DNA from: VXPQ01 sp965117025
GTDB taxonomy: Bacteria > Bacteroidota > Rhodothermia > Rhodothermales > VXPQ01
Direction: 5' to 3'
Assembly: GCA_965117025.1 (NCBI GenBank)
Contig: OZ220746.1
Location: 496,001-560,000, forward strand
DNA length: 64,000 nt
This document shows, in pieces, positions 18,173 through 28,032 of this stretch. The notes beneath the pieces were generated by a model. The model was not told the origin of the DNA. It worked only from the letters and a program-made list of their open reading frames with translations, and ran no database searches. Position numbers and translations under genes: made by a program. The number at the start of each line of letters is the position of its first letter. Position 1 is the stretch's first letter.

Positions 18173-19561
18173 TCACAAACTTGAACGTTCCCGGTTCCTT
18201 GTAAACCGCAACCGGACCACCTCTGAAGAATCCTCCTGAATACGCGCTTCTTCTGAAATCCGCAGCGGAAGCACCCATATGATCCGTCCTTCCGACTCGA
18301 CCACCTGGACGGCGCGTTTTTGATGCGGCGGCACCTGCTCGTCCGTCAGAAAATCACTGATTTTCTTGCCCTGACGCATGCCGAGCGGTATGAACCGGTC
18401 GCCCGCTTCCCACGGGCGCACCAGTAAGGGGAACCGGGCCGTCCGCGCATCAAGATACACCTCATCGGGCGCACCGGCAGCCACATCCCCGGGAGGCGCT
18501 CCCAGCCGCTCGACATGCAGATATCCTCCGGGAATTTCGATGGCGCCCTCCTCATCGAGACGGCATGCAGGGGCGACTTCGACAGAGGAACCGGAAGGCG
18601 CAAAAACGATCCGGTCCCGGTCCCGCCACACCACGGTATCTCCGAATACGAGCCGCCGGCCCGGCTGCATATCCAGAAGGTGTTCAATGCGGACTGCCGC
18701 ACGGGCATCCGCCTCGAATTCGGGGGCCCAGCGCCGCAGAGCCTCGATAAATACGCGGCGGCGTAACACTGGCGGTAAAGCGCGGACCGCAGCCTCGTCC
18801 ACCGCGCCTTCTCCTGTCAATGCCGCATCGAAACAGGCTTCCAGTTCATCGCGCAGCACTTCGTCCACATATTCCCGGACGAGCGCCCCCGACCGGGCAA
18901 TGTTCTCCGCGATCGCTTCTCCGAAATGCTGTTCGATCAGGGGCAAAATGTGTTCCCGCAGGGCGCCGCGCCGGTATTTGGAGGCGGTATTCGATGCATC
19001 CTCCCGCCACGTAAGACCCTGCGTACGAGCATACGCCGCAATGTCGCGCCGCCGCTCAGCCAGCAGGGGACGCACCACCTGCACGGACGATCCGGGAGAA
19101 ATCTTCCGCCGGACCGGCATCCCCGCTAACCCTTCGGGGCCCGATCCCCGAAACAGGTTCAGCAGTACGGTCTCCGCCTGATCATCCCGATGATGGCCCA
19201 CAGCCACCTTGCCGGAGGGCATCGCCAGAGCCACCTCCTCGAAAACGGCATAGCGAAAATTGCGCGCCGCCTGCTGCACCGAGGCGTCAGAAGGCCATTC
19301 TCCATCGAATGAACGTACGACCAGATCCATACCCCGCTCCCCGCACCAGGTCCGCACGAATGCCTCGTCCTCATCCGATGCGTCCCCGCGCAGCCGGTAG
19401 TTGACATGCACGGCCCGCACGGACATGCCCAGCGAAACCAGCACCGAGGCAAGCACGATCGAATCCACCCCGCCACTCAGGCCGATCACCACCGGTTCGC
19501 CGATTTCCAGCAGGGCATGCCGGCGAAGAAAAGCGTCGATACGTCGCTCGAAGGAATCCAT
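18173..19561 (-). CDS. tilS: tRNA(Ile)-lysidine synthase
   Basis: TilS modifies the wobble C of tRNA-Ile(CAU) to lysidine using ATP and lysine, so that the tRNA reads AUA. The P-loop S-G-G-V-D-S appears about residue 29 from the ATG at 19559-19561, followed by H-x-x-D-D-Q-A-E-T, and the C-terminal TilS domain is present (R-P-W-E-A-G-D-R-F-I-P-L-G-M). The frame extends upstream inside mutL to 19666, but the ATG just past the mutL stop is the sensible start. It is likely co-transcribed with mutL and perhaps hpt. Confidence 0.94.
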   Translation of the reverse strand: MDSFERRIDAFLRRHALLEIGEPVVIGLSGGVDSIVLASVLVSLGMSVRAVHVNYRLRGDASDEDEAFVRTWCGERGMDLVVRSFDGEWPSDASVQQAARNFRYAVFEEVALAMPSGKVAVGHHRDDQAETVLLNLFRGSGPEGLAGMPVRRKISPGSSVQVVRPLLAERRRDIAAYARTQGLTWREDASNTASKYRRGALREHILPLIEQHFGEAIAENIARSGALVREYVDEVLRDELEACFDAALTGEGAVDEAAVRALPPVLRRRVFIEALRRWAPEFEADARAAVRIEHLLDMQPGRRLVFGDTVVWRDRDRIVFAPSGSSVEVAPACRLDEEGAIEIPGGYLHVERLGAPPGDVAAGAPDEVYLDARTARFPLLVRPWEAGDRFIPLGMRQGKKISDFLTDEQVPPHQKRAVQVVESEGRIIWVLPLRISEEARIQEDSSEVVRLRFTRNRERSSL

Positions 19562-19574
19562 GCCGCAAGCGCCG

Positions 19575-21413
19575 TCAGTGACCGAAGCGCTTCCGCAACT
19601 CATCAATGGGGATCCGAACCACGGTGGCGTTTCCCCTCGGACATACGTAGGGTTTGTCGCATGCAAAGAGCTGGTCGATCACGGATCGCATTTCCGCAGG
19701 CGCAAGCACGGCGCCGGACCGGATGGCGCCGCGCCGGGCCAGACTCCTCGCAAGACGCTCCTGACGCTCCACCCCGGCTTGCTCGTGGTCGCGCCGATAT
19801 TGAGCCAGCAGGTCTTCCAGTAGGACCTCCTTGTCCCCGGAATGTATTTCCGACGGGACGCCCCGCACGATGGCCGTCCGCCCGCTGAGCAACTCTATGT
19901 CAAACCCGAGGGTGCTCAGATCCGGCAATAACTCCTTGAGCAGCTCGAAATCCGCAGGAGAAAACTCTACGGTGCGGGCAAACAGCAATTGTTGAGACAA
20001 CCCCTGTCCCTGCCGGAGATAACCAAGCGCCCGCTCGTACAGAATACGCTCGTGCGCGGCATGCTGGTCAATGATCATCAGGCCCGACTGGATCTGCGTG
20101 AGAATGTAGCGATCATGAAGCTGCCAGAGAAGCGTATCCTCGTCCCCGGGCGCCGCATCCGGGATTGGCAGAGACGCCGCGCCGCGATACAGTTCCTCGG
20201 ACTGCCGGCCTGCATCCCGTTGCTCGTCCTTCCGGTAATACCCTGCTGAAGGCGCACCGGAAGAAAATCCGGAAGGATCCGCTGAACGGGTTGTTCCGGG
20301 AACGGTAAATTCCTTCGCAGGCGATTTCAGCACCCAGGGTTCGGCCGTATCGGCGGAGGGGACATCCACGAGCGGCGTCAATAACATCCCGCCAAGCCCT
20401 TTCTGCACCACCGCATGGAGAAATCCGTACACGCCCCGGTCGTCGTCGAATCGCACTTCGGCCTTTGCCGGATGTACATTGACATCGACGCGGGACGGGT
20501 CCACCGACAGGAAAACGCAGAAAAACGGCCAGGCGCCTTGAGGCACGAGCCCCTCGTAGGCCGATTGAATCGCATGTCCCAGCGAGCGGCTCTTCACAAT
20601 GCGCCCGTTGACAAACAGGAACTGCTCGTTGCGATGCTTCTTGTGCAATTCGGGCATGCCGACAAACCCGTGCACGGTCAGGTAACTCGTCTGCTCCCCC
20701 ACAGGGACGAGCATACCGGGATATCGGTCGCCGAACAATGCCCCGATGCGGGCGCGGAGCGCCTCGGCGGGCTTCCCGGTTTCGGCAGGAAGCTGATGCA
20801 TTTCCGCGTCGTCGTGAATGAGCGTGAAACCGATGTCGGGACGGGACAACGCAAGCGCCTGGAACGTCTCTATGATATGCCGGAGCTCCGTGGCCGGCGT
20901 TTTCAGAAAATTTCTCCGGGCCGGGACGTTGTAAAACAGATTCCGCACAGCCAGGGACGTGCCGTCGCTCATCGCGCACGGCTCCGAAGAAACAATACGC
21001 CCTCCCTCGTTGCGAATGCAGAGCCCGGCGTCGTCAACGGGCCGTTTCGTGCGTAACTCGACCTGCGCCACCGCTGCGATCGACGCAAGGGCTTCCCCCC
21101 GAAAACCGAGCGTGCGAATACAATCCAGATCTTCGGCTGCAAAGACTTTGCTCGTGGCGTGCCGCTGAAAACATGCGGCCGCATCGTGCCGGCTCATACC
21201 GCACCCGTCATCCACAATCCGGATCAATTCGCTACCCGCCCTCTTCAGGATCAGCGTAATAGACCCGGCGCCGGCATCCACCGCGTTTTCCAGCAATTCC
21301 TTCACGGCCGAAGCGGGGCGTTGCACCACTTCTCCGGCAGCGATTTTGTTGGAAAGCGTCTCCGGCATCACCCGGATGCTTCCTTCGATATCCATGGCTA
21401 CGTCATGCGCCAT
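19575..21413 (-). CDS. mutL: DNA mismatch repair protein MutL with endonuclease motif
   Basis: The N-terminal GHKL ATPase has its motifs in order: E-L-L-E-N-A-V-D-A-G, D-D-G-C-G-M, R-H-A-T-S-K and G-F-R-G-E-A-L. The C-terminal half contains D-Q-H-A-x-x-E-x4-E, the metal-dependent nicking motif of MutL proteins from bacteria lacking MutH, and C-P-R-G-N-A near the end. So this MutL probably makes the strand nick itself. Length (612) is normal. An ATG seven codons in (MDIEGSIRV) is an alternative start. tilS follows after 13 bases. Confidence 0.96.
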   Translation of the reverse strand: MAHDVAMDIEGSIRVMPETLSNKIAAGEVVQRPASAVKELLENAVDAGAGSITLILKRAGSELIRIVDDGCGMSRHDAAACFQRHATSKVFAAEDLDCIRTLGFRGEALASIAAVAQVELRTKRPVDDAGLCIRNEGGRIVSSEPCAMSDGTSLAVRNLFYNVPARRNFLKTPATELRHIIETFQALALSRPDIGFTLIHDDAEMHQLPAETGKPAEALRARIGALFGDRYPGMLVPVGEQTSYLTVHGFVGMPELHKKHRNEQFLFVNGRIVKSRSLGHAIQSAYEGLVPQGAWPFFCVFLSVDPSRVDVNVHPAKAEVRFDDDRGVYGFLHAVVQKGLGGMLLTPLVDVPSADTAEPWVLKSPAKEFTVPGTTRSADPSGFSSGAPSAGYYRKDEQRDAGRQSEELYRGAASLPIPDAAPGDEDTLLWQLHDRYILTQIQSGLMIIDQHAAHERILYERALGYLRQGQGLSQQLLFARTVEFSPADFELLKELLPDLSTLGFDIELLSGRTAIVRGVPSEIHSGDKEVLLEDLLAQYRRDHEQAGVERQERLARSLARRGAIRSGAVLAPAEMRSVIDQLFACDKPYVCPRGNATVVRIPIDELRKRFGH

Positions 21414-21458
21414 ACGACAACAGATACAACGTGTAAAAAACGTGCGACCGGAACAGGG

Positions 21459-21665
21459 TCAACCAAGCTGGAAATAGATAAACAGGGCCATCGCCAGCAA
21501 AATCACAAACAGAATGATTCCTGCCGGGTTTCTCCGTTTGCGGCGCGAAAGACTCTTGATGCGCATACGATGGCGCAAGTCCTGATCCTTTTTGGGATCG
21601 TAGAATCGCGGCTCGTAGGAGAACCGGCGATGCTTTGCACGAGAACCCGGCAGAAAAATACCCAT
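21459..21665 (-). CDS. Small basic protein with one C-terminal membrane helix
   Basis: From the ATG at 21663-21665 the product is 68 residues: a charged N-terminal half rich in Arg, Lys and Tyr, then a single hydrophobic segment (about 50-66) ending in F-Q-L-G. It is read toward mutL with a 45-base gap. This is the layout of a small tail-anchored inner-membrane protein. No function is known to me. A longer start at 21701 adds twelve residues and is less likely. Confidence 0.55.
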   Translation of the reverse strand: MGIFLPGSRAKHRRFSYEPRFYDPKKDQDLRHRMRIKSLSRRKRRNPAGIILFVILLAMALFIYFQLG

Positions 21666-22108
<443 letters not shown>

Positions 22109-22109
22109 T

Positions 22110-25100
22110 ATGTCTGTAGCCCGTCGCACGGCGCGCGCGCTCGCCCTCCTCGCCCTCGCCTGGGCCGCCCTGCTTGCAGGCGCCGCGCAAGCCCAGACTC
22201 CGACCACCCTCGTGTCGAATACCGAAGGGACGCAAGGTACCAGCACCGGAGCCTTTCAGGCGCAGAGTTTCACGACCGGGCCGAACCCGACCGGCTACGC
22301 CTTGTCCGATGTCCAGCTCAAATTGCACAGCGCGAGTTCCACCTCCGCGACCGTCAACGTAGTCAAGATATTCTCGAATAGCAGTAGTAGCGAGCCGGAC
22401 ACCGTGTTCGTCACGCTCCGCAATCCGACGGCGTTGACGGCGGGCGCGCTCAACACGTTCACGGCGCCGGACGGCGTCACGCTGAATCCGAATACCACCT
22501 ACTGGGTCGTGGTCAACGATGGGGTGACTACTGACCCGATTACGATTTACAACTACAACACAGATTTCAATGACGGAAATACTGCGCAAACGGGCTGGAA
22601 CATCGCAGACTTTCGGTTGCAGCGAACAAGCGCCACAGATAGTTGGACAACACGAGGTCTCCCGATCCAGATTGCGGTCCGGGGCAGCGTGAACGAGGCG
22701 CCGCCGCCCCTCGTGTCGAACACCGGGCAAACGGCAACGAGCACCGGCTCCAATTTTCGTCAAGCGCAGCCCTTCACGACCGGGCCGAACCCGGCCGGCT
22801 ATGCGCTGTCCGACGTCCAGGTCATGTTGCACAGCGCGAGCGCCACGTCCGCGACCGGCAGCGTGGTCAGGATATTCTCGCATGACAGCGTCAACAATTT
22901 ACCGGGCATCGGGTTATTCGTGCTCGGCAATCCGGAGACGTTGACGGCGGGCGGCCTCAACACGTTCACGGCGCCGGACTACGTCACGCTGAGTCCGAAC
23001 ACCGACTACTGGGTCGTGATCAACGACGGGGTGACTACCAACCCGATCACGATTTCACGCACGCTATCGGCCGCCGAGGGGACTGCGGAAGAAGGCTGGA
23101 GCATCGGTAACAGCCGGCTGTACTATTCTCAAGGGGCTTGGGATACAGGACCGGACCCGATCCTGCTTGCTATCCGGGGCGTCGCGAACGAGGGGCCGCC
23201 CACGCTGGTGGCGAACACGGCGCAAACGGCATCGGCCGTAGGCTCCAATGTGCATCTGGCGCAAGCCTTCGTGACCGGGTCGAACCCGACCGGCTACGCG
23301 TTGTCCGACGTCCGGCTCGTGTTGGACGGCGCGAGTTCCACGTCCGCGACCGGCAGCGTGGTCAAGATATTCTCAAACCACTTCTCTACAGACCAGCCGC
23401 AAGTCGAGCTCGTCGCGCTCGGCAACCCGGCGACGTTGACGGCAGGCGCCCTCAATACGTTCACGGCGCCGGAGGGCTTCACGCTGCGCCCGAACACTGT
23501 CTACTGGGTCGTGATCAACGACGGGGCGGCCGACCCGATCAGTGTTTCGCACACGTCATCGACCGTCGAAGAGACTGCGGAAGAAAGCTGGAGCATCGGT
23601 AACAGCCGGCTGTACTATTCTCAAGGGGCTTGGGTTACAAGATCGGACCCGATCCTGCTTGCTATCCGGGGCAGCGCGAACGAGGTGCCGCCGCCATTCG
23701 AGAGCTACGCCAATGACGACGGCGACGAGGTCCTCTGGGCCGCGACCATGACCGTGGGGGTGCAGGGCATCAGCGAAGGGCTGAATGAACTCGTTAACAC
23801 TGGATACTTGCTATTTCGTTTTTTTATTGCTGGGCAGGAAGGTCCTCCATACGGCAGCATCTCCAGTTCCCTCCATTTCATATACGATGGAACGAGCTAT
23901 TTCGTGACTGGACTCACGCAATCCGCAGGGATTTACGATAGTGTGACCCTCGCTGAGTGGTTGTTCTTGAAGCTATCACCTCAACTTCCCCAGGCTCTTG
24001 TCGACAAGCTGGCGCTGGATCTGGACGGCGTGGAGTATCGGCTCGATGAGGCAATCCTACTTGGGGAGGAAGTTCAATGGCACTCTTCCCTGCCCCCCAC
24101 CTGGACGGCGGGGCAGACCGTTTCCGCACAGCTCGTCGTGCGGCCGCCTCGCCCGCCCGGCCCTCCGGGCAACTTCGCCGCGAGCGGCGGCGACGGCAGC
24201 GCGACCCTGAGCTGGGACGCCCCCATCGACGGCGGCAGCCATCCCCTCACCGGGTTCGAGTACCGCTACGCCACCGGCGGGCGGCCCCCGGACTCCGAGT
24301 GGCTCGACGTCCCCGACAGCAATATCGGCGAAGCCAACCGCAACAGCTACACGATCGGGACCCTCACCAACGACTTGCTGCACACCTTCGAGCTGCGCGC
24401 CGTGAGCGCCGCCGGCGACGGCGAAGCGGTGCGCGCGCGGGTGACCCCCCGGGGATCCTCCGTTCAGCACGGCGGCACGACGACCGTGCTGAGCAACCTC
24501 GGCCAAACGACGGAAGCGGACTCGCTCGTCATGGACGCGGACATAACCTATACCAGGGACGCCAACGGCGACGTCACCGCCGTCCGCATCACCAAGATGG
24601 GCTACGGCTACGCGCAAACGTTTTCGACCGGCAGCGACGGGCATCTGTTCAAACCCGACTACGTCGACATCAAATTCGCGACCGCCGGCAGCGGCGACGG
24701 CGGCGTGAACGGCGACGTGATACTCGCGGCGCTGTGGGAATGGGACGCTGCCGCGCGCGCGGTGACGCGCTTCGTGGGTCAGTTCGAGCGCAAGCAGGCC
24801 GCCGACGGAGAGACGCGCTTCGCGTACCACCACCGGGGGGAGAACCTGCAAGCCTCGACGACCTACGCCATCGTGATCGACGCGAAGGACATAGAAAACA
24901 CCACGGCGACGCTGGCGCAAACAGCCTCGGACGTGGAGGACGTCAATCGCAGCGGCTGGAACCTGGACGGCTTTTCGTACCAAAAGCCCTTCAACCGCAG
25001 CGCGAAAGAGGCGTGGACGAAGCTGGACAACGCACTGCAGGTGAAGATCAACGTCCGGCAGGGCTCCGCGGCCGGAGGGCTCTACATCCACGACGCGGAG

Positions 25101-26903
25101 GTCTACGAGGCGCACGGCGCGACGCTCGACTTCAAGGTGACGCTGGATCCGGCGCCCGGCGCAAACGTGACGGTAGAGTACAGGACGCTGGATTCTTCGA
25201 TCGGCTACTGCAGCGGCAGTTTCTTCGACGATGCCGCCGGGCAATGCCGCACGACGGCGAGGACGCCGGCCGATTACGCCTACACGGAGGGAACGCTGAC
25301 GTTTGCATCGGGCGAGACGCTTAAGACGATCGAGGTGCCGGTGGTCGACGACAGGATCGAGGACTCGGGCGAGGGGGTCGAGATGATCCTTCTGAATCCT
25401 TCGGGGAGTTTTCTGTCGCGGGACGCGGCGATCGGTATCATCTACAACGACGAGGAGGCGGCGCTGCCGAGCGAGGTAACGATCAATAGCCCGTCGGCGA
25501 CCGAGGGCGCGGGCGCAACGCTCGACTTCGTCGTGAGCCTGTCGGAGGCGACGACGGCGACGGTGACGCTCGACTACGCGACGTCGGACGCTACGGCGGT
25601 CGCGCAAAGCGACTACGAAGCGAAGAGCGGAACGATCGAGTTGCCGGCCGGAGCGACGAGCGCGACGATAAGCGTCGCGCTCGTCGACGACGCAGAGGCC
25701 GAAGGCGACGAGACGCTTACGCTGACGCTGAGCAACCTCGAACGCGCCGTGTTCGCCGCAGGCGCGGACAGCCTCTCGGCGACGGGCACCATCGAGGACA
25801 ACGACGAGAGCACCGCCGGGACGCCGGTGCCGGGCGACTCGACAACGACGGGCACGAACGAGCAGCACGACCGGCCCCATGCTCTGCAAGCCACGGCGAC
25901 CGAGGAGGCCGTCGTCCTTACCTGGCAGGATCCCGATACGCACCCGAGCAACAACCTCTACCATATCCTTCGCCACAGGCCCGAGCTCGGGGAAGCCGAG
26001 CCCGAGGTCTACGCGGAGTACGCCTCCATCACCGACCGCACCTTTGCCGACAGCGCGGTGACGGCGGGGGTGCTCTACGGCTACGCCGTCAGAGCCGTGA
26101 AGGACGCCCTCGGATACCTCGGACCGATGTCGGAGATCGTCAAGGTGCGCATGCCTGCGGATACGACGGACAGCGCCACAGAGGATGGCGAAGAAGAAGA
26201 AGAAGAAGAAGAAGAAGAAGCGCCGCTTACGGCGACATTCCGGAACGTGCCCGAAGAGCACGACGGCGAGACGACGTTCTTCTTCCAGGTGCTCTTCAGC
26301 GAAGAGATCCCCACCAGCTACACGGTGCTGCGCGACGACGGAGCGTTCGAGGTGACGGGCGGCGCGGTGCGCAAGGCGCGCCGCGTCGACGGCCGCGACG
26401 ACCTGCGCGAGATCCACATCGAGCCGTCGGGTGGCGGCGATGTCTTCGTCCTGCTGCCGGAGACGACCGACTGCGACGCGGCGGGCGCGATCTGCATGGG
26501 CGGCGACGACGGCCGCAAGCTCTCGACCGCGGACTCGGCGAGGGTGGCCGGCCCGGCGGGCGGCTCGGTGTCCGGGCGGATGGAGCAGGAGGGCTCGGCG
26601 GCCATGGCGACGGCCAGCGAAGACGAAGAAGAATTGCCCGATGAAGTCATGCTTACGGGCAACTATCCGAACCCGTTCAATCCAAGGACGACGATACGCT
26701 ATGCATTGCCGCAGGCCGGTACAGTCCGTCTTGTGGTGTACGACATGCTGGGGCGGGAGGTGGCGGTGCTTGCCGACGGACCGAAGCCTGCGGGCCGCCA
26801 TGCGGCGCGCTTCGATGCAGGCGGTTTGCCCAGCGGGACCTATGTCTACCGGTTGCAGGCGCAGGACAGGATCATCGTGCGAACCATGATGCTCGTCAAG
26901 TGA
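22110..26903 (+). CDS. Very large multidomain T9SS surface protein (Calx-beta, FN3)
   Basis: From the ATG at 22110 the protein is 1597 residues with a clear signal peptide ending A-Q-A-Q. The frame is open through the GT repeat, but that would encode Cys-Val repeats, so the ATG is preferred. Order: three ~165-residue repeats (31-525) each containing N-T-F-T-A-P and Y-W-V-V; a module of S-W-x-A-G-x-T-V type (about 535-675); a fibronectin III domain (684-775); a further repeat-like module; two Calx-beta domains (about 987-1225); a second FN3 (1257-1345); a ten-Glu tract (1361-1370); a beta domain; and a T9SS tail (N-Y-P-N-P-F-N, from about 1514). It is probably an adhesin or surface-layer protein; no enzymatic motif is seen. 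Confidence 0.9.
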   Translation: MSVARRTARALALLALAWAALLAGAAQAQTPTTLVSNTEGTQGTSTGAFQAQSFTTGPNPTGYALSDVQLKLHSASSTSATVNVVKIFSNSSSSEPDTVFVTLRNPTALTAGALNTFTAPDGVTLNPNTTYWVVVNDGVTTDPITIYNYNTDFNDGNTAQTGWNIADFRLQRTSATDSWTTRGLPIQIAVRGSVNEAPPPLVSNTGQTATSTGSNFRQAQPFTTGPNPAGYALSDVQVMLHSASATSATGSVVRIFSHDSVNNLPGIGLFVLGNPETLTAGGLNTFTAPDYVTLSPNTDYWVVINDGVTTNPITISRTLSAAEGTAEEGWSIGNSRLYYSQGAWDTGPDPILLAIRGVANEGPPTLVANTAQTASAVGSNVHLAQAFVTGSNPTGYALSDVRLVLDGASSTSATGSVVKIFSNHFSTDQPQVELVALGNPATLTAGALNTFTAPEGFTLRPNTVYWVVINDGAADPISVSHTSSTVEETAEESWSIGNSRLYYSQGAWVTRSDPILLAIRGSANEVPPPFESYANDDGDEVLWAATMTVGVQGISEGLNELVNTGYLLFRFFIAGQEGPPYGSISSSLHFIYDGTSYFVTGLTQSAGIYDSVTLAEWLFLKLSPQLPQALVDKLALDLDGVEYRLDEAILLGEEVQWHSSLPPTWTAGQTVSAQLVVRPPRPPGPPGNFAASGGDGSATLSWDAPIDGGSHPLTGFEYRYATGGRPPDSEWLDVPDSNIGEANRNSYTIGTLTNDLLHTFELRAVSAAGDGEAVRARVTPRGSSVQHGGTTTVLSNLGQTTEADSLVMDADITYTRDANGDVTAVRITKMGYGYAQTFSTGSDGHLFKPDYVDIKFATAGSGDGGVNGDVILAALWEWDAAARAVTRFVGQFERKQAADGETRFAYHHRGENLQASTTYAIVIDAKDIENTTATLAQTASDVEDVNRSGWNLDGFSYQKPFNRSAKEAWTKLDNALQVKINVRQGSAAGGLYIHDAEVYEAHGATLDFKVTLDPAPGANVTVEYRTLDSSIGYCSGSFFDDAAGQCRTTARTPADYAYTEGTLTFASGETLKTIEVPVVDDRIEDSGEGVEMILLNPSGSFLSRDAAIGIIYNDEEAALPSEVTINSPSATEGAGATLDFVVSLSEATTATVTLDYATSDATAVAQSDYEAKSGTIELPAGATSATISVALVDDAEAEGDETLTLTLSNLERAVFAAGADSLSATGTIEDNDESTAGTPVPGDSTTTGTNEQHDRPHALQATATEEAVVLTWQDPDTHPSNNLYHILRHRPELGEAEPEVYAEYASITDRTFADSAVTAGVLYGYAVRAVKDALGYLGPMSEIVKVRMPADTTDSATEDGEEEEEEEEEEAPLTATFRNVPEEHDGETTFFFQVLFSEEIPTSYTVLRDDGAFEVTGGAVRKARRVDGRDDLREIHIEPSGGGDVFVLLPETTDCDAAGAICMGGDDGRKLSTADSARVAGPAGGSVSGRMEQEGSAAMATASEDEEELPDEVMLTGNYPNPFNPRTTIRYALPQAGTVRLVVYDMLGREVAVLADGPKPAGRHAARFDAGGLPSGTYVYRLQAQDRIIVRTMMLVK
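23082..23685 (+). repeat. Near-identical 112-base direct repeats (23082-23193 and 23574-23685)
   Basis: The two copies lie 492 bases apart in the second and third N-terminal repeats of the surface protein and differ at only a few positions. The rest of the two repeats is more divergent, which suggests recent gene conversion or duplication confined to this stretch. Confidence 0.85.
26190..26219 (+). repeat. (GAA)10 trinucleotide repeat
   Basis: Ten GAA codons encode ten consecutive Glu residues in the linker before the last beta domain of the surface protein. Unit length three keeps the reading frame, so slippage would only vary linker length. Confidence 0.95.
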
Positions 26904-26970
26904 AAAGGCGAGAAAAATCCCCGTTCCTTCCGAAAGTCGATCCACGACACAGCCACGGCCATTTGCAGGC

Positions 26971-26997
26971 TAACCGCTTTCCGCCTCGGTTATTTTA
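26971..26997 (+). terminator. Weak candidate terminator after the surface-protein gene
   Basis: TAACCG (26971-26976) pairs with CGGTTA (26987-26992) across a 10-base loop and is followed by TTTTA. It lies 68 bases after the stop codon. The stem is short, so this is tentative. Confidence 0.3.
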
Positions 26998-27108
26998 GCG
27001 ACGAATCCTTGTCGTTTCCCTGCCGAATCGCCGTCATTTTACAACGATTGTCCACATGTGGCGCACAGCAGACCCTGCCGGCATCGCTCCGAACCGGCAG
27101 GCAACTCC

Positions 27109-27987
27109 CTACAAGATGCCGGCGACCAGGCGCAGATACAAATACATTGCAGCCGCTACCGGAAGCATGGCGTCGAACCGGTCCAGCACGCCGCCATGCC
27201 CGGGCAACAGCGAGCCGGAATCCTTCGCACCGGCCAACCGCTTCAACCGACTGGCCGCAAGATCACCCAACTGCCCCAACACGCCGGCGATCCCGCCCAG
27301 AAGCAACATATTCCCCCAGGAAGTTATCTCATATACGAACAACTGAAAGAGGACCGCTGCCGCGAGCGCCCCGAACACACCGCCAATGGCGCCGGCCCAG
27401 GTCTTCTTCGGCGACACCGCAGGCGCAAGCGGATACCGTCCGAAAAGCCGCCCGGTTATAAACGCCAGGGTATCGGCGGTCCATACAATCACGAAAACGG
27501 CCAGCGTCAGATAGAATGCCGATACATCGTCCATGCCCAGCCCGTTTGCAAAACGCAGTTCGATCAAAAAGGCCCACAATACACTCGGATACACAATGCC
27601 CAGCAGTGTGGCTCCGAGGCGGCGCGTCCCCGGCGAATCGGGCCGGACGCCTCCTGGTCCTGCCACACGCGTCTGCGCCCCCTCCCGCCCCGACAATCCG
27701 GAATACAAGGGAAAGCAGGCCACCACCCCTACAACGACTGCAGCGGCCACATAAAGCGCAGGACGCCAGGCAGCTTGCAGAACAAAAAGCGCGCCGATGA
27801 GCAAGCCGGGAATGCGATGCGGATGCAGCCCTCCCTCCTCGAGCAAGCGGTACACCTCATGCTGGCACATCAAAGCCAGACCCAGCACAAGCAGGACAAA
27901 CGGCCAGGAGCCCAGATAAAGCACTCCGACGATAATCGGAATGCCTACCAGTGCGGTAAGAAGACGGAGCAAGATGCTTTTGTACAC
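27109..27987 (-). CDS. cdsA: Phosphatidate cytidylyltransferase
   Basis: CdsA makes CDP-diacylglycerol from phosphatidate and CTP, the branch point of phospholipid synthesis, in the inner membrane. The 292-residue protein has about eight membrane helices and the C-terminal family signature K-D-S-G-S-L-L-P-G-H-G-G-V-L-D-R-F-D. S-P-K-K-T-W-A-G is also typical. The start follows closely on the CPBP protease gene (45-base gap), so they may be co-transcribed. Confidence 0.96.
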   Translation of the reverse strand: MYKSILLRLLTALVGIPIIVGVLYLGSWPFVLLVLGLALMCQHEVYRLLEEGGLHPHRIPGLLIGALFVLQAAWRPALYVAAAVVVGVVACFPLYSGLSGREGAQTRVAGPGGVRPDSPGTRRLGATLLGIVYPSVLWAFLIELRFANGLGMDDVSAFYLTLAVFVIVWTADTLAFITGRLFGRYPLAPAVSPKKTWAGAIGGVFGALAAAVLFQLFVYEITSWGNMLLLGGIAGVLGQLGDLAASRLKRLAGAKDSGSLLPGHGGVLDRFDAMLPVAAAMYLYLRLVAGIL

Positions 27988-28032
27988 GTGTACTGCAGGA
28001 TATAAAAAGGGCTGGATCTTGCGCTTAATAAT

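Noticed and set aside
24077..25324. 415-codon plus-strand frame inside the surface-protein gene
   Set aside because: Arg-rich shadow frame of the real coding sequence.
24057..26945. 962-codon minus-strand open frame opposite the surface-protein gene
   Set aside because: Composition is Arg/Ala/Val-rich with a poly-Phe run from the GAA tract and no signal or domain; the plus strand has clear domains and a T9SS tail.
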